A stretch of 64,000 bases of DNA from Lasioglossum baleicum (taxonomy: Eukaryota; Arthropoda; Insecta; Hymenoptera; Halictidae), in NCBI RefSeq assembly GCF_051020765.1, contig NC_134930.1:1674001-1738000 (forward strand), in the 5' to 3' direction. Within the stretch, counting starts at the first letter, position 1, and each line of letters begins with the position of its first letter. A model generated the notes under the pieces. The model was not told where the DNA came from. It saw only the letters and a program-made list of their open reading frames with translations, and did no database searches. Shown here one piece after another: positions 38,590 through 48,352 of this stretch. A program made the position numbers and the translations under genes.

Positions 38590-40316
38590 TGTGACGTGGC
38601 AAGATTGCCTAGGTCACTCGAAACTCCTGAACGAAAGACCGGGCCACCCTTTGGTCAAGCATCGCGATAAGGGCCGCTGCGAGCGATCTCCCTGGGCACG
38701 AGACAGACCTAAAAAGGCGCATTCTAATGTTTTGAATGTCGCGCCAATTTGCGTGACAAACGTTTACAGGACCGTATCCGGGTCCCAGGCGGGATCCGGA
38801 ATTCCACTTTCAACACGGTATGCAACGCGCCGTCAAGAATCAGCACCTCGAGGCAGGAAGAAGGCATAACTCGAGGGAAAACAACGAGAGATCGTCAAGG
38901 CCCAGGACTATCAACCTGGAGGCGCCGACGAGGGCATCCGGTGCAGAGACGATCAACTACTCTACCCTGTCGTCGCCTCGTCCGGGAAGAAGCTGCACCG
39001 CAACCGGATTGGCTGACGTCGATCGTCTCATCGGGGAGCGGCCAATCGGACATCAGCGCTGCCGGAGTGGCCAAACGCTGCCGGAAGCCGAGCGCCGTCG
39101 CGACGGATTCGCTGAAGCGAAATCCCGCGTTAGCGATAGGCCGAAATGTTGCGTGAAGAAAGCGGAATACGAAAAGTGGGGGACGCCCTGCTTCCGCGTA
39201 CCCGAGCTACCGCGTGAACGATCACTGCGTCTCCGGAATCGTTAACAGAAAGTTGTATCTTTGAACGATTGCTAATTATTGTATTTTGCGCCTGCTGAAA
39301 CCAAGGGATCGAGAGATTCGCTGCCGTGTAGCTGCTGCTGAATTACCTGTGGTAAGCGCCGATCAGGCTTTCGATATTTCGTGAAGTTCGTGTTGGCTCG
39401 GGTAGCGCGGCGAGGTTAGGAATAGGTGTCGCGAGAATTAACGGCAAACGAGGCGGACGAGATTTTGGGGACACTATTGGTGTCCAATCACGAATCCTTC
39501 ATATTGTGAAGGATATCGTTGTCGCGGTACGAATCCGGTCGGATAGCGGGGGGCCGCGTGGCCGCCTTATGGCGGTTGTACGACGCCGATCTAAACGCGA
39601 AGTCGCGGATTCGGGATATTATCGTCGCCGCCGTTAATTCTAAATAACCTGCGCTCGTTCCACGGTGGGACACCGTCGCGTGTTCGATTCGCGGTCGTAA
39701 ATTCTGTTCGATCGACGCAAGTCCGAGAGAAACCGCGAATTCCATCTGAGTTCGGTCGGAAAACGGCCTTCGAGGCCTTCCGCGTCGCGAAGTTCTTATC
39801 GCGGCCGAATTCTTCGCGAAATTGTAAAGTAAGAGAGGCATTGCGCGTGCGAGTTCCATCAGTCGCGATAATACGCGCCGGCTACGTTTGTAATTGCTGC
39901 CGAATCGTCGGCAGCTCAGTCATTTCGTCGAATAAACATCTTGTTAGCCGAAACGTTGTCTATTCCTTGTGTGAAAACCTTCCCGTCGCGGGGAACGTCT
40001 CGTGTTCTCCTGACGTAGAATCCTGCGCCCTTGCGATAGCTATTCAGGTTACGTTTGCTACGTCACAGTCTCGCGAGTCCAACCGCGTTCCGCTTTCGTG
40101 TCTAGATTACGATTCTTTCGCGTGACACCTTCAGGTGTCTGGCGCCCGAAATTGTATCACGTTTGATCTTCGAATAACGAGGCTGTGAACGTATTTTGTC
40201 CCGAGAGGACCACGCCTCGCGCGGCCGAGCGTGGCCCGGCTTCCCGCCTGTAAATTCTCGGTGTCGCTATTCCTCGTTCGACCATCAGTACGAAAAGTTA
40301 AGAAAGCGACGTGACA
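38590..40316 (+). repeat. Complete LTR shared by units B and C (1727 bp)
   Basis: About a dozen differences from the LTR at 28688. Variants in its second half (GTGTCCAATCACG, TTTCGCGTGACACC, GAGGCTGTGAACGTATTTTG) are shared with the inverted LTR at 44824-46550. Variants in its first half (CAACGCGCCG, GAACGATCACTG) are private, so it looks chimeric. Confidence 0.95.
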
Positions 40317-40338
40317 AATTTGGCGCCCGAACAGGGAC

Positions 40339-42160
40339 CTCTCACAGTAAATTTAACCTGTGTGAGGGATTTTGGGATACTTTTGTGTTAGGGATACGCC
40401 GAAGACGCGAGGCTCGCACAAGGAAAGTTTATTTTTCTCCATCGCAGTCGTTCGAGCAGATTTCGGACGCGATCGGTACCGAGACGGCGAACACGCGTTG
40501 AAAAACTTGTTTACGACAGCCACTAGCTATTACGAGCCAACGAGCATTGAATTGATTATTGTGTACTCTTGCCATTACTATTGTTTTGATTATTGTGTCT
40601 TATTGCCATTTCGATTGGTCTAATTATGGTAGGCCACTGAACAATCTTTCCGACAACCGAGATTGAATGTCGTTCCGATCACTGAATTCGAAGAAAGATT
40701 GTTGATTTTGAAAAGTTATGATTCTATTATATTTCATACGAGCCATTCAAGGGTATTTCCAAAGACATTGATTGAATTGTCATGCCGATCAGTGACTCCG
40801 AGGAAGTATTCTTACTTTAATAAATTATTATTGAAAACATTTTCATTGCTGCCTTCAAACCTTACCGAATTATTATTGGAAATTTTTTTTTCTTTCGGTG
40901 GTTCTCAACAGTTGATGGAATTGAATGGCTCTGGTAACATTTTGAACCGAGAACCCCCTAATATAAAATTTTGAACAGTGGCTTATAATTTTTTTAATTG
41001 TTGCACTTGTGATATTTTTACTCTGGTTATTATTTATTGCCCTCTGATATTTATGAATTGTTATTGATTTTATGTTTTTCTGTTGTTCTTCTCTCTGTTC
41101 TATTTATTCTGTCCGTTTTATTCTCGTCGTTATTTCTATTTATTCTCTAATTTATTGCAATTTCTTGTTTTTGCCGTCCTTCTGTTAATTTAATTATTCT
41201 AGTCCTTTTGTTTTGTAGTCTCATTGTGTCGAGTTTAAATTCAATTGTACAAATTAGTCTTATTATTTGTTATTATTTATTTACTTTGTTGATTTTGAAT
41301 TGTACATAATTTTTTTTTTCGGATCGATTTTGAAATTTCTCCTTGCTACTCTCTGTTACTTCTTTTCCTAAGACTCGTCTTTTCCTTTTCTCTTCAATTT
41401 CGATGCTACATTTTTAAGTTGTGCAACAATTGCTCGTCATAAATTTTTTTTTTTGCTGCCGAATACTAACTTTGGTTTCATTACTGATTTCTGATCATAT
41501 AAATTGTGTTCGGTGACTGCGGTACCAGCCCTGCGTTTACGCGTGGAGGGTGGTCCCAGGAACCATATTATTTATTGTTTTGTTGTCAATGGTGATGGAA
41601 GGTACTCTTTGAGTCCTGGTGCTGTCGTACCCTGTCGTGTTGTTGAAACTACCTCCCCAAGTATTCGCCGCCTTGCTGTATTGTTGACGTTTGCGTAAGG
41701 TACGTCGCTTTCAAGCGAGGGCGATTCCGATATAGAACGCCCCGTCAGACGCGAACCTTAATTTAGAACTGAAGAATTTTGTGAGCGATTCGCGAAAAAT
41801 TTTGTCGATTTGCGAGAATTAAGTCGAGTAACCACGCTCGACAGTCACCGATAGTGCACGAGAACACGTGAAAAATTTGTCGAATCCAATTTGCGTAGAG
41901 AGAAAATTCTGTTAGCGATTATTACGTAATTCTTGCGGAACTTTGTGACTACGATTGTGTAAATCGCTGGGGACAGTCGGTTTGAATAGATTTTCGCTGC
42001 CGGAAAGTCAGGTCGACCGAGGACCAACCGGACGAGACGGGGTTCCCCTGGTTTAGTCGCGCAACGTAGCGACTCTGTCGATTTTGGCCATAAAAGGCCC
42101 AAGTAAACAACCGGTGTATGTTGCCTCGGCAAGAAGTATCGTAGGGTCCGATTATTTAGA
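40339..42160 (+). other. Leader of unit C
   Basis: To about 41690 it is clearly homologous to the leader of B with many substitutions. From there to the Gag ATG it is largely different, but still holds a CCATAAAAGGC(C)-like box and a TCGCTGCCGG motif at about 41995. No gene seen. Confidence 0.65.
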
Positions 42161-43378
42161 ATGTCGACAATTAGAGGGAATACTTCGATGCCGGATAACT
42201 CCGAAGATTCTCAAAGTCGACCCTCGCACTATACCCGCCGAGAAATGTACTGCAGAGGGAAGCCAATCTGCGAAATAATGAGGAGATGGCGAATAAAATT
42301 TGCAGGAGCGCCCGGGGAGGATTCGGAAACCTTCCTGGAGCGACTCATAGAGCACCGACGTTATGGTAACATAGCGGACGAACATCTACTTCGCTGCCTC
42401 CCAATATGTTTCGACGGGATAGCCGTTCAGTGGTATAGGGCGAGGGAGGCCAAAGGGAGAACCTGGGAAGAGTTTGTGACCGCGTTCCGAAAATTCTTTG
42501 GCGATGCGGATTATCGCGACACGTTAATAGGGAATCTTAGAGATAGAGCACAGGGTGACAAGGAGCCGTTGCGTGACTATATTGGGAGTATGAGGGCCAC
42601 GTTTGAGAAATTAGATCCTCCGGGGGCAGAGGAGAAAAAGATTAGAAGAACATATGGGGGCGCGAAACCAATTTTGCGACAGGCAATAGCCGCAAGTACG
42701 ATAAGGTCATTTGAACAGCTAGAGGAAACGTTACTTGAGGCGGAGAAAGAATCGAATGTTGTGAAATTAGAACGGAATTCGAAGCCAACTGGAATGGCAC
42801 ACCCGACTTTTGAGTACGATTCAAACAAATATAGCTCCCAAAAACATCAGGGGAGAGGGAGATTCGGAGACGTTGAATTCGTGAATGAGATTACGCCCAC
42901 TAATGACGTGGAGGAAGTAGGTACTCGCAATCTCGCACCCATAAACACTCACGCTGGGACGGTTAAACGGGACTTTTCAGCTTCGTGCGCGAATTTTTCT
43001 GCTGCCGGGCGAAAGGTAAACGAGGCCTACCGCGTAGAGACGAGGGGAAGGTGGTCACAACATCCACCAGCGCGCCGACCGACAACACCAGCAACCGAAG
43101 ATAGACAAAAATCTCCGTCACGCGACAAACAACGCGTGAGGGGGAAACTTGAATCGGAATGTTGGAATTGTCGCAAAGTAGGGCATAAGTCACGAGATTG
43201 CCGGGAGGAACCCCGAGGGCATCGTTATCGATGCGGGGCCCAAAGAGTAACGTTAAACAGCTGCCGTAAATGTAATCGAACGTCGGGATTAGACCGAGAG
43301 TTAAGACTGCCTCAATTAACTATCCAAGTTTTTGTAGATTCGCTGCCGGTGCGCGCCCTGGTAAAATCGCGTTTGTGA
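42161..43378 (+). CDS. gag: Divergent Gag of unit C, read through into protease remnant
   Basis: 405 aa from the ATG at 42161. Homologous to Gag of B from MYCRG(K/T)PI onward with numerous substitutions but no stop; it lacks the roughly 100-residue acidic and proline-rich N-terminus. First knuckle CWNCRKVGHKSRDC is intact; the second cluster has lost its first Cys (HRYRCG). The frameshift region is deleted, so the frame enters a short protease-like piece (LTIQVFVDSLPVRAL) and then stops; the DTG motif is lost. An open Gag with pol gone suggests retained use or recent loss. Confidence 0.75.
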   Translation: MSTIRGNTSMPDNSEDSQSRPSHYTRREMYCRGKPICEIMRRWRIKFAGAPGEDSETFLERLIEHRRYGNIADEHLLRCLPICFDGIAVQWYRAREAKGRTWEEFVTAFRKFFGDADYRDTLIGNLRDRAQGDKEPLRDYIGSMRATFEKLDPPGAEEKKIRRTYGGAKPILRQAIAASTIRSFEQLEETLLEAEKESNVVKLERNSKPTGMAHPTFEYDSNKYSSQKHQGRGRFGDVEFVNEITPTNDVEEVGTRNLAPINTHAGTVKRDFSASCANFSAAGRKVNEAYRVETRGRWSQHPPARRPTTPATEDRQKSPSRDKQRVRGKLESECWNCRKVGHKSRDCREEPRGHRYRCGAQRVTLNSCRKCNRTSGLDRELRLPQLTIQVFVDSLPVRALVKSRL

Positions 43379-43962
43379 ATAACGTTTATGAGTACCGATG
43401 GGTCAGCATCGTTGCCATAAAAATTTGAAGACACGGAAAACCAGTGTTATTTTCTCCTCGCCACAGGGCTAATGATCGAGCGATAGAACGGGCCCATCAT
43501 TCAGTTTGTCAGACGTCCCCAGCCTTTTTTTTTTCGATTTCGGACGAGAACCGCGACCGGCAAGATACGTGCGGGCGAGCAACAAGCCGCCATTAGATTT
43601 CGATTTAGCGCCAACCGAATATTGGAATAGTCGAGAAATTCAGCTGTAAAAGTCCGGAGCTAAGGCTTAGGAAACTTAGATGATGCGTGCAGCCGAAATG
43701 AGCGAGGTTATAATTCGAGAGATTGAGATTAGAGCATTCGAGGGGAAGGGGGAGGATGAGTCGTCACCACGTCCTTACATCGCCAGCACAACATGGTGCG
43801 GCACGTTTGGAGCCTAAGTGGGTTACCTTGGTGGGCATCACGCAGAAGTGGTCATCGGTGATCCAGTGCCTGTCCGAGCAGGGGGGTCGAGATTTCGGAA
43901 AGGCGCACATTGGCATGCGAAAAGCGTACGTTCCAATACGCGCAAGGGAGGATCAGTACTAA
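43379..43962 (+). pseudogene. pol: pol remnants of unit C
   Basis: Short matches to B pol: the segment around TGTTATTTTCTCCTCGCCACAGGG (protease region) joins directly to an integrase C-terminal segment (about 43480-43660), and then to the tail resembling GRDLGKVHISDIKAY (about 43885-43935). RT, RNase H and the integrase core are absent. Frames are broken. Confidence 0.8.
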
Positions 43963-44630
43963 CACCTACGGATCCCTTCCTACAAATATTTCGCTGCCGT
44001 GCGGCCAACTAACGAGCTCGCCCGGCCAGCCGAAGGCGTGAGGAAGTCACCGACAAGAGGCCGAAAAGGAGCTCGGGGAGACATCTCGCCCAAGTTCCAG
44101 GAGGTCAACGGCGTACCATCGCCATCCACACCGGATGACACTTAGCTGCTGCCGTAGTGGTCACGCGAAGAAGACCACCAAATACCTCTCTACCGACGAT
44201 ACACCAAAATCGGAGAAAAGGGGAGAAGGGGAAGCGGAATACTCTATCCAAACTATCAAGGATCGAGTCGAAGGACGTGCTGGACGACACAAAGAAGTTA
44301 ACGGAGAACCCCGACGGCGAAAGGCAATCGTCACTCGCTGCCGGACGTAACATCGAAGAAGAAGCACCAATTGCGGCCGAGGAGGCCCGAACTATGACCC
44401 AGACGGCCGGAGAAAAGGCACATTGTCTGGAGAAATCGCTCTACTCCACCCCTATTACCTCCTCGAATACAGTCGCTGCCGAAACCGTAATAACATTTGT
44501 TGTAATTCCAATAGCCTAAACAATAGCAAAGCGAAACGGTCGGTTAGTTAATTAGCGAATTTGCGAGCGCTAGGTAATATAGCTGCCGGTCGACGGAGAA
44601 TCTCGGCCCGTATGATTGTTCAACATTCAG
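43963..44630 (+). pseudogene. Degenerate ORF3 region of unit C
   Basis: Corresponds by position to ORF3. A 120-codon frame (44157-44519) is rich in Lys, Arg and Glu with an EEEAPIAAEEAR stretch reminiscent of the ORF3 repeats, but it has no zinc knuckles. Several TCGCTGCCG motifs are present (43993, 44337, 44476, 44582). Confidence 0.5.
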
Positions 44631-44801
44631 TAAGTATTTCGTGTAACGGGGTAAGGTAGCGAATACATGTTGGGGTAAGGTGAAGTAGTTTTGTGATATT
44701 GGATGGAACGAGTCAAGGGAGAGCGTCCGCTACCCAGCCCGCGAAAGCCTGATGGGTGGCTGCCACCGGTATGGCCCGGTCTCCCCGAGGGGGGGAGGAG
44801 T

Positions 44802-44823
44802 TGTGTCAGGGAGTCAGGGAATT
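44802..44823. other. Inversion junction with 14-nt filler
   Basis: TGTG of a + strand LTR start (44802-44805), then TCAGGGAGTCAGGG (44806-44819), then AATT and the inverted end of a - strand LTR (from 44824). The filler contains a direct TCAGGGA repeat. It marks the meeting point of the two opposite tandem arrays. Confidence 0.9.
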
Positions 44824-46550
44824 TGTCACGTCGCTTTCTTAACTTTTCGTACTGATGGTCGAACGAGGAATAGCGACACCGAGAATTTACAGGCGAGAAG
44901 CCGGGCCACGCTCGGCCGCGCGAGGCGTGGTCCTCTCGGGACAAAATACGTTCACAGCCTCGTTATTCGAAGATCAAACGTGATACAATTTCGGGCGCCA
45001 GACACCTGAAGGTGTCACGCGAAAGAATCGTAATCTAGACACGAAAGCGGAACGCGGTTGGACTCGCGAGACTGTGACGTAGCAAACGTAACCTGAATAG
45101 CTATCGCAAGGGCGCAGGATTCTACGTCAGGAGAACACGAGACGTTCCCCGCGACGGGAAGGTTTTCACACAAGGAATAGACAACGTTTCGGCTAACAAG
45201 ATGTTTATTCGACGAAATGACTGAGCTGCCGACGATTCGGCAGCAATTACAAACGTAGCCGGCGCGTATTATCGCGACTGATGGAACTCGCACGCGCAAT
45301 GCCTCTCTTACTTTACAATTTCGCGAAGAATTCGGCCGCGATAAGAACTTCGCGACGCGGAAGGCCTCGAAGGCCGTTTTCCGACCGAACTCAGATGGAA
45401 TTCGCGGTTTCTCTCGGACTTGCGTCGATCGAACAGAATTTACGACCGCGAATCGAACACGCGACGGTGTCCCACCGTGGAACGAGCGCAGGTTATTTAG
45501 AATTAACGGCGGCGACGATAATATCCCGAATCCGCGACTTCGCGTTTAGATCGGCGTCGTACAACCGCCATAAGGCGGCCACGCGGCCCCCCGCTATCCG
45601 ACCGGATTCGTACCGCGACAACGATATCCTTCACAATATGAAGGATTCGTGATTGGACACCAATAGTGTCCCCAAAATCTCGTCCGCCTCGTTTGCCGTT
45701 AATTCTCGCGACACCTATTCCTAACCTCGCCGCGCTACCCGAGCCAACACGAACTTCACGAAATATCGAAAGCCTGATCGGCGCTTACCACAGGTAATTC
45801 AGCAGCCGCTACACGGCAGCGAATCTCTCGATCCCTTGGTTTCAGCAGGCGCAAAATACAATAATTAGCAATCGTTCAAAGATACAACTTTCTGTTAACG
45901 ATTCCGGAGACGCAGTGCACGTTCACGCGGTAGCTCGGGTACGCGGAAGCAGGGCGTCCCCCACTTTTCGTATTCCGCTTTCTTCACGCAACATTTCGGC
46001 CTATCGCTAACGCGGGATTTCGCTTCAGCGAATCCGTCGCGACGGCGCTCGGCTTCCGGCAGCGTTTGGCCACTCCGGCAGCGCTGATGTCCGATTGGCC
46101 GCTCCCCGATGAGACGATCGACGTCAGCCAATCCGGTTGCGGTGCAGCTTCTTCCCGGACGAGGCGACGACAGGGTAGAGTAGTTGATCGTCTCTGCACC
46201 GGATGCCCTCGTCGGCGCCTCCAGGTTGATAGTCCTGGGCCTTGACGATCTCTCGTTGCTTTCCCTCGAGTTATGCCTTCTTCCTGCCTCGAGGTGCTGA
46301 TTCTTGACGGCGTGTTGCATACCGTGTTGAAAGTGGAATTCCGGATCCCGCCTGGGACCCGGATACGGTCCTGTAAACGTTTGTCACGCAAATTGGCGCG
46401 ACATTCAAAACATTAGAATGCGCCTTTTTAGGTCTGTCTCGTGCCCAGGGAGATCGCTCGCAGCGGCCCTTATCGCGATGCTTGACCAAAGGGTGGCCCG
46501 GTCTTTCGTTCAGGAGTTTCGAGTGACCTAGGCAATCTTGCCACGTCACA
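44824..46550 (-). repeat. Complete LTR in inverted orientation (1727 bp)
   Basis: Reverse complement of the family LTR. Its U5-side half shares private variants with the LTR at 38590-40316; its U3-side half resembles the common form. No PBS adjoins its 3' end, only the AATT spacer. It is the 3' LTR of unit D. Confidence 0.94.
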
Positions 46551-47136
46551 ACTCCTCCCCCCCTCGGGGAGACCGGGCCATACCGGTGGCAGCCACCCAT
46601 CAGGCTTTCGCGGGCTGGGTAGCGGACGCTCTCCCTTGACTCGTTCCATCCAATATCACAAAACTACTTGTTCACCTTACCCCAACATGTATTCGCTACC
46701 TTACCCCTTTACACTAAATACTTACTATATGTCGTACACCAATGCGGGCGAGAATCCTTCGACGACCGGCATTTATTCTAAAAAGAATGGTTCGCAAAAA
46801 AATTTTTCGCAAATGACCGTTATTCGCGACTGTTGGAATGGGTATTGGGTTTCTACAATAATTGGTAGTCCTATTTCGGCAACGATTCTTTAATCTAACT
46901 TCTTTGGTGTCCTAGCGGCACAAAAATACAAGTTTGTCAGTCTTTTAAGAACAAGGTAACTTCTAATCTGTTTATTAGTAATATAAATTAGCTATTCTTT
47001 GCTAACGCTCCTTTCTGGGCAGCGTGCTTCTAGTAAAAAAAATAATATATGTCCCTCGTATGATTTTTATCCGTAATAATAACACGCAGGTAGGAGTTAA
47101 TCTCTCTTTGCGGCAGCGACTTCTCCGCCGGTTATC
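46551..47136 (-). other. 3' untranslated region and polypurine tract, unit D
   Basis: Mirror of 38004-38589. The polypurine tract is read on the - strand at 46551-46565. No gene. Confidence 0.8.
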
Positions 47137-48258
47137 CTAGGCTTTATATCCCCATGGGTGGTGTGGTCCGCCTTCCTTCCATTCTTGTCCGCATTTAGGG
47201 CAAGACTTTATGGTGTAGCCCCCTCGACCACATCGAAAACAGTACACTGTTGCGGGCTCCGAGCAGTATCGGTGGCTGTGTCCCCGTTTACCGCACCTCC
47301 AGCAGTTCCTCTGTCTATCGATAAATTGTATTTCTTGGGGCTTCTTTTGTTCCCTTCTTGTTTCCGGCAGCGATGGTTTTGTCCCAGGTTCCCTCTTGAG
47401 TAAGGGTGGTTCCCCATACCGGTATGCTTTCTCCAGAGGAGCAGCTTTTAGGAACTGTGGGTCCCTCTTCTCCGGTGCGGGCGCTTGTTTAGGCAGCCGT
47501 GGTCTAACTGGATTTATTATTGTGGGTCTGCTCGGTCTCTTGCGTCTCTCCTCTTGTCGCTTCTCCTCCTCTCGTCTCGCCCTTTCTCGTTCTTCTTCTT
47601 CTTGTCTCTCCTCTTCTCGTAATCTCGCTATCCCATGGCGGTGCACCCATTCGAAACTGTCTCGTACGTTTTCTATTATGCCTCTCGCCATTTTTCCCGG
47701 CGTGTCCGGAGTAATGAGCGCGTTTTCGGCGATGATTTCCTGGGGCTGCTTGATCTCGGCAGCGGTTTCTTTGAGTTCCAGGAATACGTTAGTGCCCTCT
47801 TCAGGCTTCTCTGCTTCGGCAGCGATCTCGTCGAGTTTCCCCTTGTCGTCAGCGCTCTCTACCGGCTGCTCTGCTTCGGCAGCGATTTCGTCGAGTTTCC
47901 CCTTGTCGTCAGCGCTCTCTTCCGGCTGCTCCGCTTCGGCAGCGATCTCGTCCGATTTCTCGGCTATCATTGTTGTGGAGTCGTCTAATATTTCTGTTGG
48001 GATGTCTTCCAACGTAGCGTCCAACTCTCCCGTTGTTTCTGGTTCTCCCCCTTGCTTATCTTCGAGCGAAAAGAATGAACTACTCGAGCTGGTTTCTTCC
48101 TCTATTTCTACTCCTGACACTGGGGAACAGTCTTTCGTCGTCTCTGTTGTCCCTTTTATTTCTTCCCATTGGGTGCGGAGGAACTCTTCTATCTGTTGCC
48201 TATCTTCCGACTCCTTTAGCCGGATGATTGCTTCCTTAATCTCGGTTAGTGTATTCAT
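47137..48258 (-). CDS. ORF3 of unit D (one repeat unit shorter)
   Basis: 373 aa from the ATG at 48258. Same architecture as ORF3 of B but with one 20-residue repeat fewer, and Asp for Tyr in the ITP(Y/D)TPGK segment; both features are shared with unit E. Zinc knuckles intact. Confidence 0.85.
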   Translation of the reverse strand: MNTLTEIKEAIIRLKESEDRQQIEEFLRTQWEEIKGTTETTKDCSPVSGVEIEEETSSSSSFFSLEDKQGGEPETTGELDATLEDIPTEILDDSTTMIAEKSDEIAAEAEQPEESADDKGKLDEIAAEAEQPVESADDKGKLDEIAAEAEKPEEGTNVFLELKETAAEIKQPQEIIAENALITPDTPGKMARGIIENVRDSFEWVHRHGIARLREEERQEEEERERARREEEKRQEERRKRPSRPTIINPVRPRLPKQAPAPEKRDPQFLKAAPLEKAYRYGEPPLLKREPGTKPSLPETRREQKKPQEIQFIDRQRNCWRCGKRGHSHRYCSEPATVYCFRCGRGGYTIKSCPKCGQEWKEGGPHHPWGYKA

Positions 48259-48352
48259 CCTTCGGTCCGGCAGCAAATGAATTCGGCCTGTCTTCTTTTC
48301 CGAAGGCGACTCGTTTTTTAATTCTGTAGGGAAAAGCTTGAGTACATTAGTT

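Larger units (their letters stand above)
28688..40316 (+). mobile_element. Ty3/gypsy unit B, structurally complete
   Basis: LTR 28688-30415, PBS 30420-30437, leader, gag 32199-33608, pol, ORF3, polypurine tract 38575-38589, LTR 38590-40316. It is the only unit here with all three ORFs open and both LTRs present. Both LTRs are shared with neighbours, so no flanking target-site duplication can be defined and LTR divergence does not date it. Confidence 0.93.
40317..44801 (+). mobile_element. Unit C: diverged, pol-deleted gypsy element
   Basis: PBS at 40321-40338, a leader similar to B up to about 41690 then different, a divergent Gag ORF, remnants of pol and a degenerate ORF3 region. The last about 200 bp again match B closely, and the polypurine tract is at 44787-44801. 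Only TGTG of the 3' LTR remains (44802-44805) before the junction. A non-autonomous relative that could be moved by the intact family. Confidence 0.85.
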
